Of a stretch of 64,000 bases of DNA, positions 1-11,900 are shown one piece after another. The notes under the pieces are model-generated. The model had not been told where the DNA came from. It saw only the letters and a list, made by a program, of their open reading frames with translations, and did no database searches. The stretch comes from Brevibacillus antibioticus (GTDB lineage: Bacteria > Bacillota > Bacilli > Brevibacillales > Brevibacillaceae). Location of the stretch: positions 1,259,501 to 1,323,500 of the forward strand of contig NZ_SZNK01000001.1 of assembly GCF_005217615.1 (NCBI RefSeq). The letters are read 5' to 3'. Made by a program: the position numbers and the translations under genes. How positions within the stretch are numbered: the first letter of the stretch is position 1; every line of letters begins with the position of its first letter.

Positions 1-1
1 C

Positions 2-2905
2 AATGAGGACAGTATTGTTGCCGCTCCTGTCTTTAAACAAAAGCGTACTTCTGATACCCTGAATGATTTGCTGATTCTGCGAGATGTCATCACCGGTGAC
101 ATGAGCTTTCGTGAGCTATTGCTGCAGATTCGAGCAACTGCGTTACAGGCGGTGGAACACCAGGATTATCCGTATGAACGAATCTTGGAGCTTGTACGTC
201 AAGCGGAAGGACAAGCTCCAGAGGAGTACGCAATTCCATTCGTCTGCCGCCTGAAGGACCTGCATGACGAATTTCCGGTAAATATCGCCCGGCATGCACT
301 GACCTTCTCTTTTGAACGACGGGGAGAGGATGAGCTCAAGGGGACGATCACGTATAATGCAATGCGTTTTGACGCGGAGGTCATCAAACGATATGCAAGT
401 CATTTCGTAAACACATTGACCTACGCCGTATCCAACATTACGGCACAACTGAATGAAATTCCGCTGGCGAGTCAAGAGGAATGGGCGCTGCTGGATGAAT
501 ACAACCAGACAGAATCGTCTTATGTATCGGAAAAAATGATCCACCAGCTTTTTGAAGAACAAGTGGAAAAAACTCCAAATGCCACAGCACTTGTGTTTGG
601 AGAAGCAACCTTGACCTATCTGCAACTGAACGAGCGAGCGAATCGATTGGCTCACAAGCTCATTGCGTCAGGTGTGACCCGAGAGCGGATTGTGGGCATC
701 ATGATCCCACGTTCGATGGAGATGATCGTGGGTATGCTTGCCATCTTAAAAGCGGGCGGAGCCTATTTGCCGATTGATCCAGAGTATCCGTCAGAGCGAA
801 TTGACTATTTCTTGCATGACAGCGGCGTTAATCTCCTGCTTACTCGCCCTGAATTGTCCAAGAATTTGCATAAAGATGTGAAGGTGATCGATCCCTTCGA
901 TGAGCACGTGGAGCAGCCAAAACACAATCCGGCTTGTACAGGCTCCTCAGCGAACCTTGCCTACGTCATCTACACCTCAGGTTCAACTGGCCAACCGAAA
1001 GGCGTCATGATTGAACATCGCTCTGTTGTCAACTTTTTTCACGGTATGAGAAAATCCATCGACTTCTCCGCAGGTATGACGATCTTGGCGCTCACCACCT
1101 ATTGCTTTGATATTTCTGTGTTGGAGCTGTTGCTGCCCTTGAGCTGCGGACTGCGAGTGGTGATTGCTGATGCAGCCCAATCCTTGAAGCCCGACCTTTT
1201 AGCTGAACGCATACGCCAAGAACGAGTCGATCTGCTGCAGATGACTCCATCACGTATGCAGTTGTTGCTCCATAGCGAAAGTGCCCGTACTTGCCTGTCA
1301 GATGTAGTGACGATCATGCTCGGCGGCGAACCTGTCTCAGCCGCGCTCGTAAAACAACTGTCCGCTTTGAGTAATGCTCGTCTCTTCAATATGTACGGAC
1401 CCACGGAGACCACTATTTGGTCCACTGTCCAGCCTTTGTCGCCAGATCGACCAGTGACGATTGGCAAACCGATTGCCAACACACAGGTACATGTAATTGA
1501 CACACACATGAACCGACAGCCAATCGGCGTAGCAGGGGAATTGTGCATAGTGGGAGACGGTTTGGCAAGAGGATATCTGCACCGTGCCGATTTGACCGCC
1601 GAGAGATTCATCGCCAATCCATTCCGCCCGGGCCAGATCATGTATCGTACAGGAGATTTGGTACGTTTGTTAGACAATGGAGAGCTCGAACACTTGGGCC
1701 GTGTCGATGACCAAGTAAAAATCAGAGGGTATCGCATCGAACTTGGTGAGATCGAGCATCAACTGATAGCCAACGATTCGGTACAGGAAGCGGTGGTGCT
1801 GGCCAAGGAGTCGGAGGAAGGCAACAAGTTCATGTGCGCTTATCTGGTTGCGGACCAAGCGATTACCCCCCAGCAGATTCGAGAATACTTGCTGACGAAA
1901 TTGCCGGAATACATGATCCCGTCTTATTTTGTCAAAGTGGACGCAATGCCTTTGACCCCCAATGGCAAAATCAATCGAAAACAGTTGCTTACCATAGATC
2001 ATGAGAGGGATCTGGAGCCAAATTACACAGAACCGGAAAATCAAGTAGAACAAAAGTTGGTCTCCATCTGGTCCGAGGTGCTGAATATTGACCCCAAAAA
2101 AATAGGGATTCACAACAGCTTTTTTGATCTTGGAGGCAACTCCATGCTGTTTGTTCAAATGCTCGCGATGGTCGAAATCGAATACCCTGGAAAAATCTTA
2201 GCGACGGACTTGTTTATGAATCCGACTATCAAGCAGATCGCTCGTGTTATCGTCAACCAAGAAGTGACCATTCAGGCCAATGTGACACTAAAGCGAAATC
2301 CCTTGCCATCAGAATTTTTCTCCCATGGGCAACATGAAGGGGAAGCTTTGTCGTATAGCGCCAGCCTGCAAGGCCGAGAGCTGGCTCGCTTGAAAGGTGT
2401 GACCAAGAATCGTGGCGTGGAACAGGAAGACGTGCTGTTAGCCGCTTATTATTACCTATTCAGCGAAGTGATGAGCAAGGCAGATATTACGCTGTACACT
2501 ATGCTCGGCCAAACGGATAGCCTGCAGCAATTTACTCTTATTTTTGATGAAATCGAAAGCATTGAGGAATTGGTGCAGTGGGTTCATCAACGCTCTGAGC
2601 GCGCCCCCCAACAGGAGTTTCCAATCAAGGCTATCCATGATGTCAGCCAGGAGGAGGACCGTTACTCTGTGGCCCTGTTGATGTATAAGAAAAGCTTGCT
2701 TTTAGCAAATGTGAACTTGTTGCAGCACTTCGACATTTTTCTCGAAATCAACGAGCACCACGATCGTACGGATGTAACCTTTGAGTACAATGGCAGCCGC
2801 ATGAACCAAATGGCCATGCAACAACTGGTGAAAGGCTACCTGATGATTATCCAGCTGCTCGTGGATGAGCTGGAAAAAGCAGGTACTAGTCCAGAAAAGG
2901 GATGA
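2..2905 (+). CDS. NRPS subunit, 5'-truncated by window edge: (C)-A(Gly-like)-PCP-truncated C tail
   Basis: The reading frame is open to base 2 with no start, so the gene begins upstream. The first ~180 residues are the C-terminal part of a condensation domain (HQDYPYERI near nt 155). A full adenylation domain follows, with YTSGSTGQPKG (nt ~970), NMYGPTETTIW (nt ~1390), YRTGDL and NGKINRK (nt ~1960), and then a peptidyl carrier with its Ser in LGGNS (nt ~2141). My hand alignment to GrsA gives the specificity code D-I-L-Q-M-G-M-I-W-K, close to the glycine code D-I-L-Q-L-G-L-I-W-K. The last ~205 residues form a C-domain-like tail without HHxxxDG. The gene stops 7 bp before the next, which starts with a KS, so this subunit probably hands its chain to a polyketide module. 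The domain calls are secure; the glycine prediction is moderate. Confidence 0.95.
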   Translation, partial: NEDSIVAAPVFKQKRTSDTLNDLLILRDVITGDMSFRELLLQIRATALQAVEHQDYPYERILELVRQAEGQAPEEYAIPFVCRLKDLHDEFPVNIARHALTFSFERRGEDELKGTITYNAMRFDAEVIKRYASHFVNTLTYAVSNITAQLNEIPLASQEEWALLDEYNQTESSYVSEKMIHQLFEEQVEKTPNATALVFGEATLTYLQLNERANRLAHKLIASGVTRERIVGIMIPRSMEMIVGMLAILKAGGAYLPIDPEYPSERIDYFLHDSGVNLLLTRPELSKNLHKDVKVIDPFDEHVEQPKHNPACTGSSANLAYVIYTSGSTGQPKGVMIEHRSVVNFFHGMRKSIDFSAGMTILALTTYCFDISVLELLLPLSCGLRVVIADAAQSLKPDLLAERIRQERVDLLQMTPSRMQLLLHSESARTCLSDVVTIMLGGEPVSAALVKQLSALSNARLFNMYGPTETTIWSTVQPLSPDRPVTIGKPIANTQVHVIDTHMNRQPIGVAGELCIVGDGLARGYLHRADLTAERFIANPFRPGQIMYRTGDLVRLLDNGELEHLGRVDDQVKIRGYRIELGEIEHQLIANDSVQEAVVLAKESEEGNKFMCAYLVADQAITPQQIREYLLTKLPEYMIPSYFVKVDAMPLTPNGKINRKQLLTIDHERDLEPNYTEPENQVEQKLVSIWSEVLNIDPKKIGIHNSFFDLGGNSMLFVQMLAMVEIEYPGKILATDLFMNPTIKQIARVIVNQEVTIQANVTLKRNPLPSEFFSHGQHEGEALSYSASLQGRELARLKGVTKNRGVEQEDVLLAAYYYLFSEVMSKADITLYTMLGQTDSLQQFTLIFDEIESIEELVQWVHQRSERAPQQEFPIKAIHDVSQEEDRYSVALLMYKKSLLLANVNLLQHFDIFLEINEHHDRTDVTFEYNGSRMNQMAMQQLVKGYLMIIQLLVDELEKAGTSPEKG
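2280..2902 (+). other. Truncated condensation-like C-terminal tail of the first NRPS
   Basis: After the carrier domain, about 205 residues resemble only the C-terminal half of a condensation domain. They show the EDVLLAAYYYLFSE helix, the LYTMLGQ segment where VGTPVxGR normally lies, and the terminal VTFEYNGS strand. The N-terminal half and the HHxxxDG catalytic motif are absent, so it cannot make peptide bonds. A homologous tail ends the NRPS at 14363-18112. In both cases the next synthase gene begins with a ketosynthase, which suggests a docking role. That role is inferred. Confidence 0.7.
2895..2902 (+). promoter_or_regulatory. Ribosome binding site fixing the ATG start at 2913
   Basis: AAAAGGGA overlaps the stop of the preceding gene and lies 10 nt before the ATG at 2913. 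An in-frame ATG at 2865 lies inside the previous gene and has no comparable site, so 2913 is preferred. Confidence 0.6.
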
Positions 2906-2912
2906 GAACTGT

Positions 2913-5900
2913 ATGAAAAAAAAGCTACTCAATTTCAGTCTTGATCAAGTCGGGACGCTCGAGCAAGAAGGGCAGATTCAGATAGATGAAGTATCGAAAC
3001 GTGATGTTGCCATCATCGGCATGTCAGGAAAAATCGCACAAGCGGACAATCTGGAAGAATTGTGGAATTTTATCGCGCAGGGAAAGGACTGCATTAGAGA
3101 CTTTCCGATGTCACGGCGTGTAGATACCAATGCATATCTGAAATACAAGCAGACGTATGATCCCCAAATGCAGTACTCTTCGTTTGGTTTTTTAGAAGAA
3201 GTCGACAAATTTGACTACAGCTTTTTTAACATTCCACCCAACGAAGCGAAGTACATCGATCCCAACCAACGCTTGTTTTTACAAATGGCCTGGGAGGCGA
3301 TGGAGGATGCAGGGTATGGCGGCGACAAACTTAAAGGGACGAATACCGCTGTCTATGTCGGATTTGACGGTGACATGCCCTATAAGCAGTTGATTGCTGA
3401 CGTAGAGCCGGATGCGCTGGCATTTGCCTTGACTGGTACTTTGGCGCCGATTATCGCCAGCCGTATTTCTTATCTGCTGGATTTGAAAGGTCCAAGCATG
3501 TTAGTCAACACCGCTTGTTCATCTGCATTAGTCGCCACCTATATGGCTTGCCAGGAAATCCGCAACGGCAACTTCGATATGTCCTTGGTCGGTGCCGTCA
3601 GCCTTAACCTAATGCCGATAAAAGCCTCGACAACGCTCGGATTGGAATCTTCAGATGGACGCAGCCATACATTCGATAACGATGCAGACGGCACAGGCGG
3701 GGGCGAAGGCGGAGGTGTAATCATGCTTAAATCACTGAGCCAAGCCTTAAAAGATCGCGATCACATTTATGCTGTCATCAAAGGAGTGGCCATCAACCAA
3801 GATGGCACTTCTAATGGAATGACTGCTCCACACCCTGGCGCACAGGAAGAGGTGATCGTCAGAGCATGGAAAGATGCCCGTATTGACCCAGAAACGATTA
3901 CCTACATCGAATCGCACGGGACAGGGACAAAGCTGGGTGATCCAATCGAATTGGAGGGGATCTCCAGGTCATTTCGCCGATTTACCCAGAAAAAACATTT
4001 TTGTGCTGTTAGCTCCATCAAGACGAACGTTGGTCACTTGAACCATGCGGCGGGAATAGCTGGGTTGTTAAAAGCAGTGCTGTCTTTGAAAAACAAACAG
4101 CTCGCACCTTCGCTTCATTTTAGGCGGCCCAACAAAGGGATTAATTTTATTAACCTGCCTGTCTATGTGAATAACGAGCTTGACGAATGGAAAACTGATG
4201 GGCCCCCCAGAAGATGTGGCATCAGCTCGTTTGGTTTAAGCGGTACCAATGCACACATTGTTTTGGAAGAAGCCCCTTTGCCAAAGGAACGTATCCGATC
4301 TGCCGCCCATATCCCGCATGTGCTGGCTCTTTCAGCTCGAAGTGAAGCTGCATTGCGCGAGCTGGTAAAGCGATACGCTGAATTCGTGGCAAGCAATGAT
4401 AACCTTATCTTGGAGGATGTTTGCTATACAGCCAACACCGGACGTGGCCATTATCAATATCGATTGCTGATCACTTGCGTTGATTTGAAGGAACTCTTAA
4501 CGAAGCTTATGACACTGCTCAACGCAAATTGGAACGAAGATCTCCTGTCCTACGGAATCTATTGCAGCATGTTCGACACCATGAGCGGCAACCTAGACAG
4601 CAAAAAACAGGGCGAGTTGACCGAAGACAAAGCAGAGGTCCTAAACATATCGATAAGCGAAAAAGTGGATACCTTTGTGAGGGGCAACATGCGGGACCAA
4701 GCTTTGCTGATCGAGATTTGCCAGTCCTATGTCCGAGGGGGGCTGATTGACTGGGAAGCTTTTTATCAGCACGAAATGTGTCACCGCATCAGCCTGCCCG
4801 TCTACCCGTTTGAGAAAAAACGTTGCTGGGTGGATATTCCTTATACGGAAAGCCCACATGCCGACGAGGACGGCCTGTTTCATGTCATAAAGTGGGAATC
4901 GTCTGACCTACAACCTGGTGCCTATCCTCCAAAACAAGGCCGTGTACTTTTGCTGGCTGACGATTCAGACATAAGCGCCAAGCTCTCCATTTCCCTCAGC
5001 GAATTGGGACGAGAGGTGATAATGGTCGAACAGGCGGACGAATACCAGAAGCTGAGTGACAACCATTATTTCATTGACGGTCTTGCAGGTGGGTACGAGG
5101 CTCTCATGGATGATTTGGCAGACAATTTGTTTACGCAGGTCGTTTATCTGCAAACCGACCGCTCCGGAATTCATTCGCTCACCGAGATGAGGAAAACGCA
5201 AAAGAAAGGTGTTTACAGTCTGTTCCAACTTTTAAAGGCAATGCTGAACAGACAAATCGATCAAGAGATCGAAGTCCTGCTACTTGTGCCGTATGTTCAT
5301 AAGGTTGACAACAGCGAACCGACATTCTGCCCAGAACACGCACCGTTGATCGGATTGGGCAAAGTTGTAGGGATGGAAAGCTACAATGTTACATGCCGTT
5401 TTATCGATATCGATGGTGCTGTCACTCCCGAAATGCTGGCAGCAGAAATCCAAACAAGTGAACAAAAATACGGTGTCGCCTACCGAAATGGCAAGCGCTA
5501 TGTTGAGGTCCTGTCCAAAACGGACTTAACCGATACACCCAACCTGACCACCGATATCCGTGAAAACGGTGTCTACGTGATCACGGGTGGTCTAGGGGGA
5601 CTTGGTTTGGAGATAGGCAAATTTTTGGCGTCAAAGAAATCTGTCAAAGTCTGCCTGATTGCCCGAAGCCCGCTTGAAGACCACTCAGAATGGCCGGTCC
5701 TGTTGGCTCAAACTCAAGACGAAAAGCTCCAGCATCGCTACAAAACCCTAATGGAGATGAAGCGTCTAGGCAGTGAAGTGATCTATTACCAGGCCGATGT
5801 TTCGGAGGAAGATGCATTAGCACAGGCCCTTGACGACATCCGTTCCTGCTTTGGTCCAATCAACGGCGTGATTCATTGTGCTGGTGCGGTGGGAGAAGGC

Positions 5901-8900
5901 CTGATTATCGGGAAAGGGGAAGAGCTTTTCCGCAGCGCGATCCAGCCAAAAGTGGAGGGAACGTGGCTGCTCGACCGTCTGACAGAAGAAGACCAGCTTG
6001 ACTTTTTCTTGTCTTTCTCCTCGATTACATCACTTCTAGGCGCTCCTGGTCACGGTGCATACAGTGCTGCCAACTCGTATCTCGATGCGTTCGAAGCGTA
6101 CCGTAACAAGCTGGGGAAACGGACAGTCACAATTAACTGGGCTGCTTGGAGAGATACGGGGCTTGCCAAGGATTACGGTGTCAATGTGGATGGTCTGTTC
6201 AGAGTATTGCCAACCGAAGAAGCACTACAAGCCCTTGAGCACGTTTTGTCCAAGGATATTACACGGGTCGTGATCGGGAAGGTTAACTATGAGGATGAGG
6301 TAATTCTTTCAGAGTTTGATTCGCCGATGAAGCTGTCTGATGAAATCCTCGACATTATCGAATACAAGAAGCAAGCCTTTGCTCCCCAGAAAAATGCACT
6401 GCGTAGCATTGAGTTAAAGACAGTGACATTAATCGGGCGCGACAACCATACCTATACTGATTGGGAACAATTGGTCGCTGATATCTACGGCAGCGTCTTG
6501 GGATATGACGAACTTGATCTGAATGATAATTTCTACGAACTGGGTGGCGACTCCATTGTCGCTATCAAAATCGTCAACTGTCTCTATGACAAGCTCAAAG
6601 TCAAGATCGAGCTTACACAAGTACTGAGAAATTACCCGACGATCATCAGCCTGGCTGACTTTCTTGAAAGCTTCTACACTTCGGCCGAAGCGAAGCAGTA
6701 TCCACCGATTGTGCCAGTGACGAAACACGATTTCTACCCAGTGTCAGCAGCGCAAAAACGTATTTTTACATTAGCTCAAATCGACAAGGAAAACCTGGGC
6801 TATAACATGCCGTCCGCATATCTGATCGAAGGCGACTTCGACATCCAGCGCTTTGAACGGGTGATTCATACGTTGATCGCAAGACACGAATCCTTCCGTA
6901 CCTCCTTTGAAATGATCAATAATGATCCAGTGCAAATCGTACATGCGGATTGCGATTTCCAGATTCAGTACTTCACCACTTCTAACAAAGACATTGGCGA
7001 ATTGTTGGCGCAATTCATCGCTCCATTTGATTTGTCCAAGCATCCGTTGATTCGTATTGGGTTAGTAAATAAAGCACAAGATCAACACGTATTGTTGATT
7101 GACATGCATCACATCATCTCTGACGGGACTTCAATCGGCACCTTGATTCAGGAGTTTGCCTCTCTCTACGAAGGTTTGAGCCTGCCAAAACCAATTGTAC
7201 AGTACAAAGATTTCGCGGTTTGGCAAAATCGGTTGCTTGATTCTGACCTGATTTTGCAGCAGGAACAATTCTGGCTCGACACTTTCTCCGGGGAGCTGCC
7301 ATTGCTTGAACTGCCAACGGATTACCCCCGTCCAGCGGTCATGAGCTACGATGGGGACAACTACGATCTCGAGATCAGTCCCGCCCTGACGTCTAAACTG
7401 CGAGAGACATGCAATAAAAACGATGTTACGCTGTTTGTGCTATTCCTTGCAACTTATAAGCTCTGGCTTGCGAAACTGACCAGACAGGAAGACGTTATTG
7501 TGGGTACCCCCGTTATCGGACGTAATGAACCGAGTGTGGAATTTGTGATCGGAATGTTCATCAATACCATTGCCCTTCGCACTTATCCACAGGGACAGAA
7601 GAGCTTTGCCCACTATCTCACCGAGGTGCGGGACAACATCCTGATGGCTTTTGACAATCAAGAATATCAGTTCGAAATGCTGCTAGAAAAATTAAAGCTG
7701 ACTCGGGACTTGAGCCGGACTCCACTATTCGACACCCTTTTCAACATGCAAAACACTAGCTTCGATTACGGAGTCAAGGTAGGGGAGATGAAGTTCAGCC
7801 CGTATCTGTTTGAGAATAAAACGGCGAAATTTGATCTCACTATCCACTTGGAAGAGATGCCGGACAAGGTACTCCTCAACTGCAATTATCGCACCGCCCT
7901 GTTTAAACCAAGCACGATCCAATACTTGATGAATCAATATCTAAACTTACTCGAACAGGTGGTTGACAATCCTAACCGTCCTCTTGAGGAATACCGCCTG
8001 TTTGAGAAAAGTCAGCTGCAAACGAAAAACAGCGTACAAACTGAAGTGGTTTCTGAATCATTTGAAGCTGAGGTCTATTCGTCCATCGTCCAACGCTTCG
8101 AAGAGCAAGTCGACAAACACGCTGGAGCAATTGCGGTAAAAGATAAAGCCAAGACCTATTCGTACCTGGAACTCAACCAAACCGCCAACCGCATTGCCCA
8201 CGCAATTTTGTCCTATTTACCGCTGACGAGGGAGCAACAGCCTGTCGCCATTCTGTTTGGACACGTGGCCGAGATGATTGTGGGAATGTTAGGTGTATTG
8301 AAAACGGGCAACTTCTATGTACCTCTGGATCCCACGTTCCCTGTGGATCGACTCAAGGACATGCTGGAACTCTCAGGAGCCCGTCTGATCGTGACCAATC
8401 ACGAGTACGAAGACCTGGCTGCTCAACTGGCTGCGAGTGATCTTGAGATCCTAACAATTCAGGCGTTGGAGAAGAACCGTAACATTTCCAGCATGAATCC
8501 GAACTTGCCGATCACAGCAGGTCAACTTGCTTACATCATGTTTACTTCGGGATCAACGGGTAAGCCAAAAGCGGTGATGCAAACTCATCACAATGTCCTT
8601 CATTTCATTGCCTGCTTTGGCAATGATCTGCAGATCAGCGAAGATGACCGCATCGCACTGTTAACTTCCTACAGTCATGCTGTAGGCGTTCTGGACATTT
8701 TTGTGGCAATTCTGTTCGGGGCAGGCGTGTATCCGTACAATATCAAAACGGAAGGCAGTATGGATAAGCTTCCCGCATGGCTTTTAGATCAGCAGATCAC
8801 GTTCTATCATTCCATTCCGACCGTGTTTCGCTATTGCATGATGGCGGGTGGGGAAGAGACGCGGTACGAACATATCCGCCATGTAATTTTAGGCGGCGAG

Positions 8901-11900
8901 CCGGTGTACCAAGGTGATCTTGCCTTGCACCAACGACATTTTGCTGATCACTCATTGTTGGTAAACCTGTACGGCGCCTCCGAGATTCTGATCGCCACTT
9001 CCTATGTGCTCAAGCACGGTTCCTCCATGACTGGCTACGCGCTGCCTGTTGGGTACCCTGTCGAGGGAGTCGAGATCGCGTTGTGCAATGAACAAGGTGG
9101 AGAGACTCGAGTTTTTGAAATCGGTGAAATCGTAGTCAAAAGTAAATACCTCACTTCTGGTTACTGGAAGCTCGAAAATAAGACACGAGAAGTCCTGTCT
9201 TTTGACAAGGATGACCCATCCGTGGCGGTCTATCGCACCAATGACCTTGGGCGCATGCTGCCGGACGGAAGCATCGAATATATTGGGCGAAGAGACTTCC
9301 AGGTCAAAATACGCGGTTACCGTGTAGAACTCGGCGAGATCGAAACCATTCTCAACCATATGGACAACATCGCCAAAAGCGCAGTGATCGTTACGCATAA
9401 CCAGGACCACGAAGCCCAACTGGTCGCCTACTACGAAACCTACGATGGAAAATCACTCGAGACCGTAGATGTCAAAAACGAACTGACCAAGTACTTACCT
9501 GATTACATGGTGCCGACCTACTTGATCCATCTGGATAAAATTCCGCTAACTCCCAATTACAAGATCGATAAAAAATCTCTCCCGAACATACAGACTCTCC
9601 CATTCAGTACACAATTCGTGGACGCTGCTGATGAGACGGAGGAGGTGCTCATCCATATCTGGAAAGACATCCTAGGGATCGAGTCAATCGGGGTTAACGA
9701 CAACTTTTTTCATCTTGGCGGGCATTCGTTGAAAGCCGCAGTGCTGATCTCTCACTTGCACAGAGCCTTTGACGTAGAAATTCCGCTGCGAGAGATTTTC
9801 TATCGTCAAACGGTAAGGGAATTGGCTTCCCACATCAGAGAGTGCAATCGAAGCCTGTACACGAAAATCCCGAAGGCTGAGGGCCGTCCGTACTATCCAG
9901 TGTCCTCCGCCCAGAAGCGCCAATACGTCCTCCACATGTTTGAAGGAGCGCAGACAAGCTACAACATCTCCCGAGCGCATGAAATCATCGGCGATGTCGA
10001 TGTAGAGCGGTTGGAGAGCATCCTGCAACAATTGATCAACCATCACGAACCATTGCGCACTTCGTTTGCAATGATAGAGGGGGAACTTGTTCAGGTCATT
10101 CAGGAAGATGTGACATTTGCCATCGAGCAATTGGAAGCAGACGAAGACACCCTTGAATGGGTCGCCGCCAGCTTTATTCGCCCATTTAATCTGGGCCAAG
10201 CGCCGTTGCTCAGAGTCGGGATCATACGCCTGTCCGAACAACGGCATGTGCTCTTGTACGATTTGCACCACATTATCGCAGATGCTACTTCCGTGCAACT
10301 TTTGTTAAGAAACTTTTTTGATCTGTATAACGGACAAGAGATGCCACCCCAGCGCATCCAGTACAAAGAGTTCTCGCTCTGGCAAAAAGAACAGCTGCAA
10401 AGCGTACGCATGACCAAGCAAAAAGCGTACTGGATGGAAACCTTGTCTGGCGATTTGGCTGTCTTGGATCTGCCGACGGACTTTACCCGGCCCCTCTTCA
10501 GGAGCTATGAGGGCGACACCTTCTCATTCAAGATTGACGCTGAACTGACAGGGATGCTGCACCAACTGACGAGAGAGACGAACAGCACTTTGTTTATGGT
10601 GCTGATCGCAACCTATAATGTCCTGCTCGCAAAATACTCCGGACAAAACGAAATCATCGTCGGTACGCCGATTGCAGGCCGTAATCACGCAGACTTGGAG
10701 CAGATGATGGGGATGTTTGTCAACACCTTGGTTCTGCGGAACTTCCCTGACGAGAAGAAGACATTTGTAATCTTCCTAGATGAAGTGAAAGCGCATGCTC
10801 TGCAAGCGTTTGAAAACCAAGACTACCCGTTTGAAGAGCTGGTCAATGCACTCAATGTCAAGGTTGACCCAAGCCGCAATCCGCTGTTTGATACGATGTT
10901 TACATTGCAAAACATGGACATGTCGAACATGTCGAGTGACGAGATTGCATTTCGCCCCTATGAGTTCCATACGGAAAGTACACAATTTGATCTGCAGCTT
11001 GAGGCGATCGAATCGGAGGAAGGCATTCATTTCAATTGGTGCTACTGCACCAAATTGTTCCGACGGGAAACGATGGAACGGATGGCAACTCATTTTGTCA
11101 ACTTGCTTCAGGAAATCACGAAAAACAAAGAACGCACGATTGCCAAGCTGAACCTGTTAAGCCAAGCAGAACAAGAGCAGCTACTCAACACCTTTAACCA
11201 AACCGTACTTGCGTATGAACAGGATCAAACCGTGGTACAGCTCATCGAAGTCCAAGCAGTCTGCACCCCTGATAAGACGGCTCTAGTCTGCGGGAACACC
11301 ACACTTACCTACCGTGAGCTCAACGAACGGGCCAACCGAGTCGCCCGCACCTTGCAATCACAAGGCGTGCAGCCATCCGATATCGTTGGCCTGATCATGC
11401 AAAGATCTGTGGAGATGATCGTGGGACTGCTCGCTATTCTCAAAGCAGGTGCTGCATACGTGCCGATTGATCCAGATTATCCGCAAGACAGAATTGCGTA
11501 CATGTTGGAAGACAGCCAAGCAAGAGCGCTTCTCACGCAACAAGCATGGAGAGAAAAGGGAACGTTTAACGGAACGGTCATCTGCATTGATGACGCCCTG
11601 CTTGATGATGCAAGCAATCTGGAGAAACTGGCTACACCAACCGACCCAGCGTATGTCATTTACACGTCAGGTTCAACAGGGCATCCAAAAGGAATCATGA
11701 TCGAACACCGCTCTCTGGTCAATTTCATCGCGGGCATTCGAGACCGGATTGATTTTGCCGCAAATAAGCCAGTTCTTTGTGTTACTACGATCTCCTTCGA
11801 TATATTTTTCCTGGAAGCTATCCTGCCATTGACGGTTGGCGCCAAGGTTGTAATTGCCACAGAACAGGAACAACAAGACATGCATCAACTGGCGCGATTG

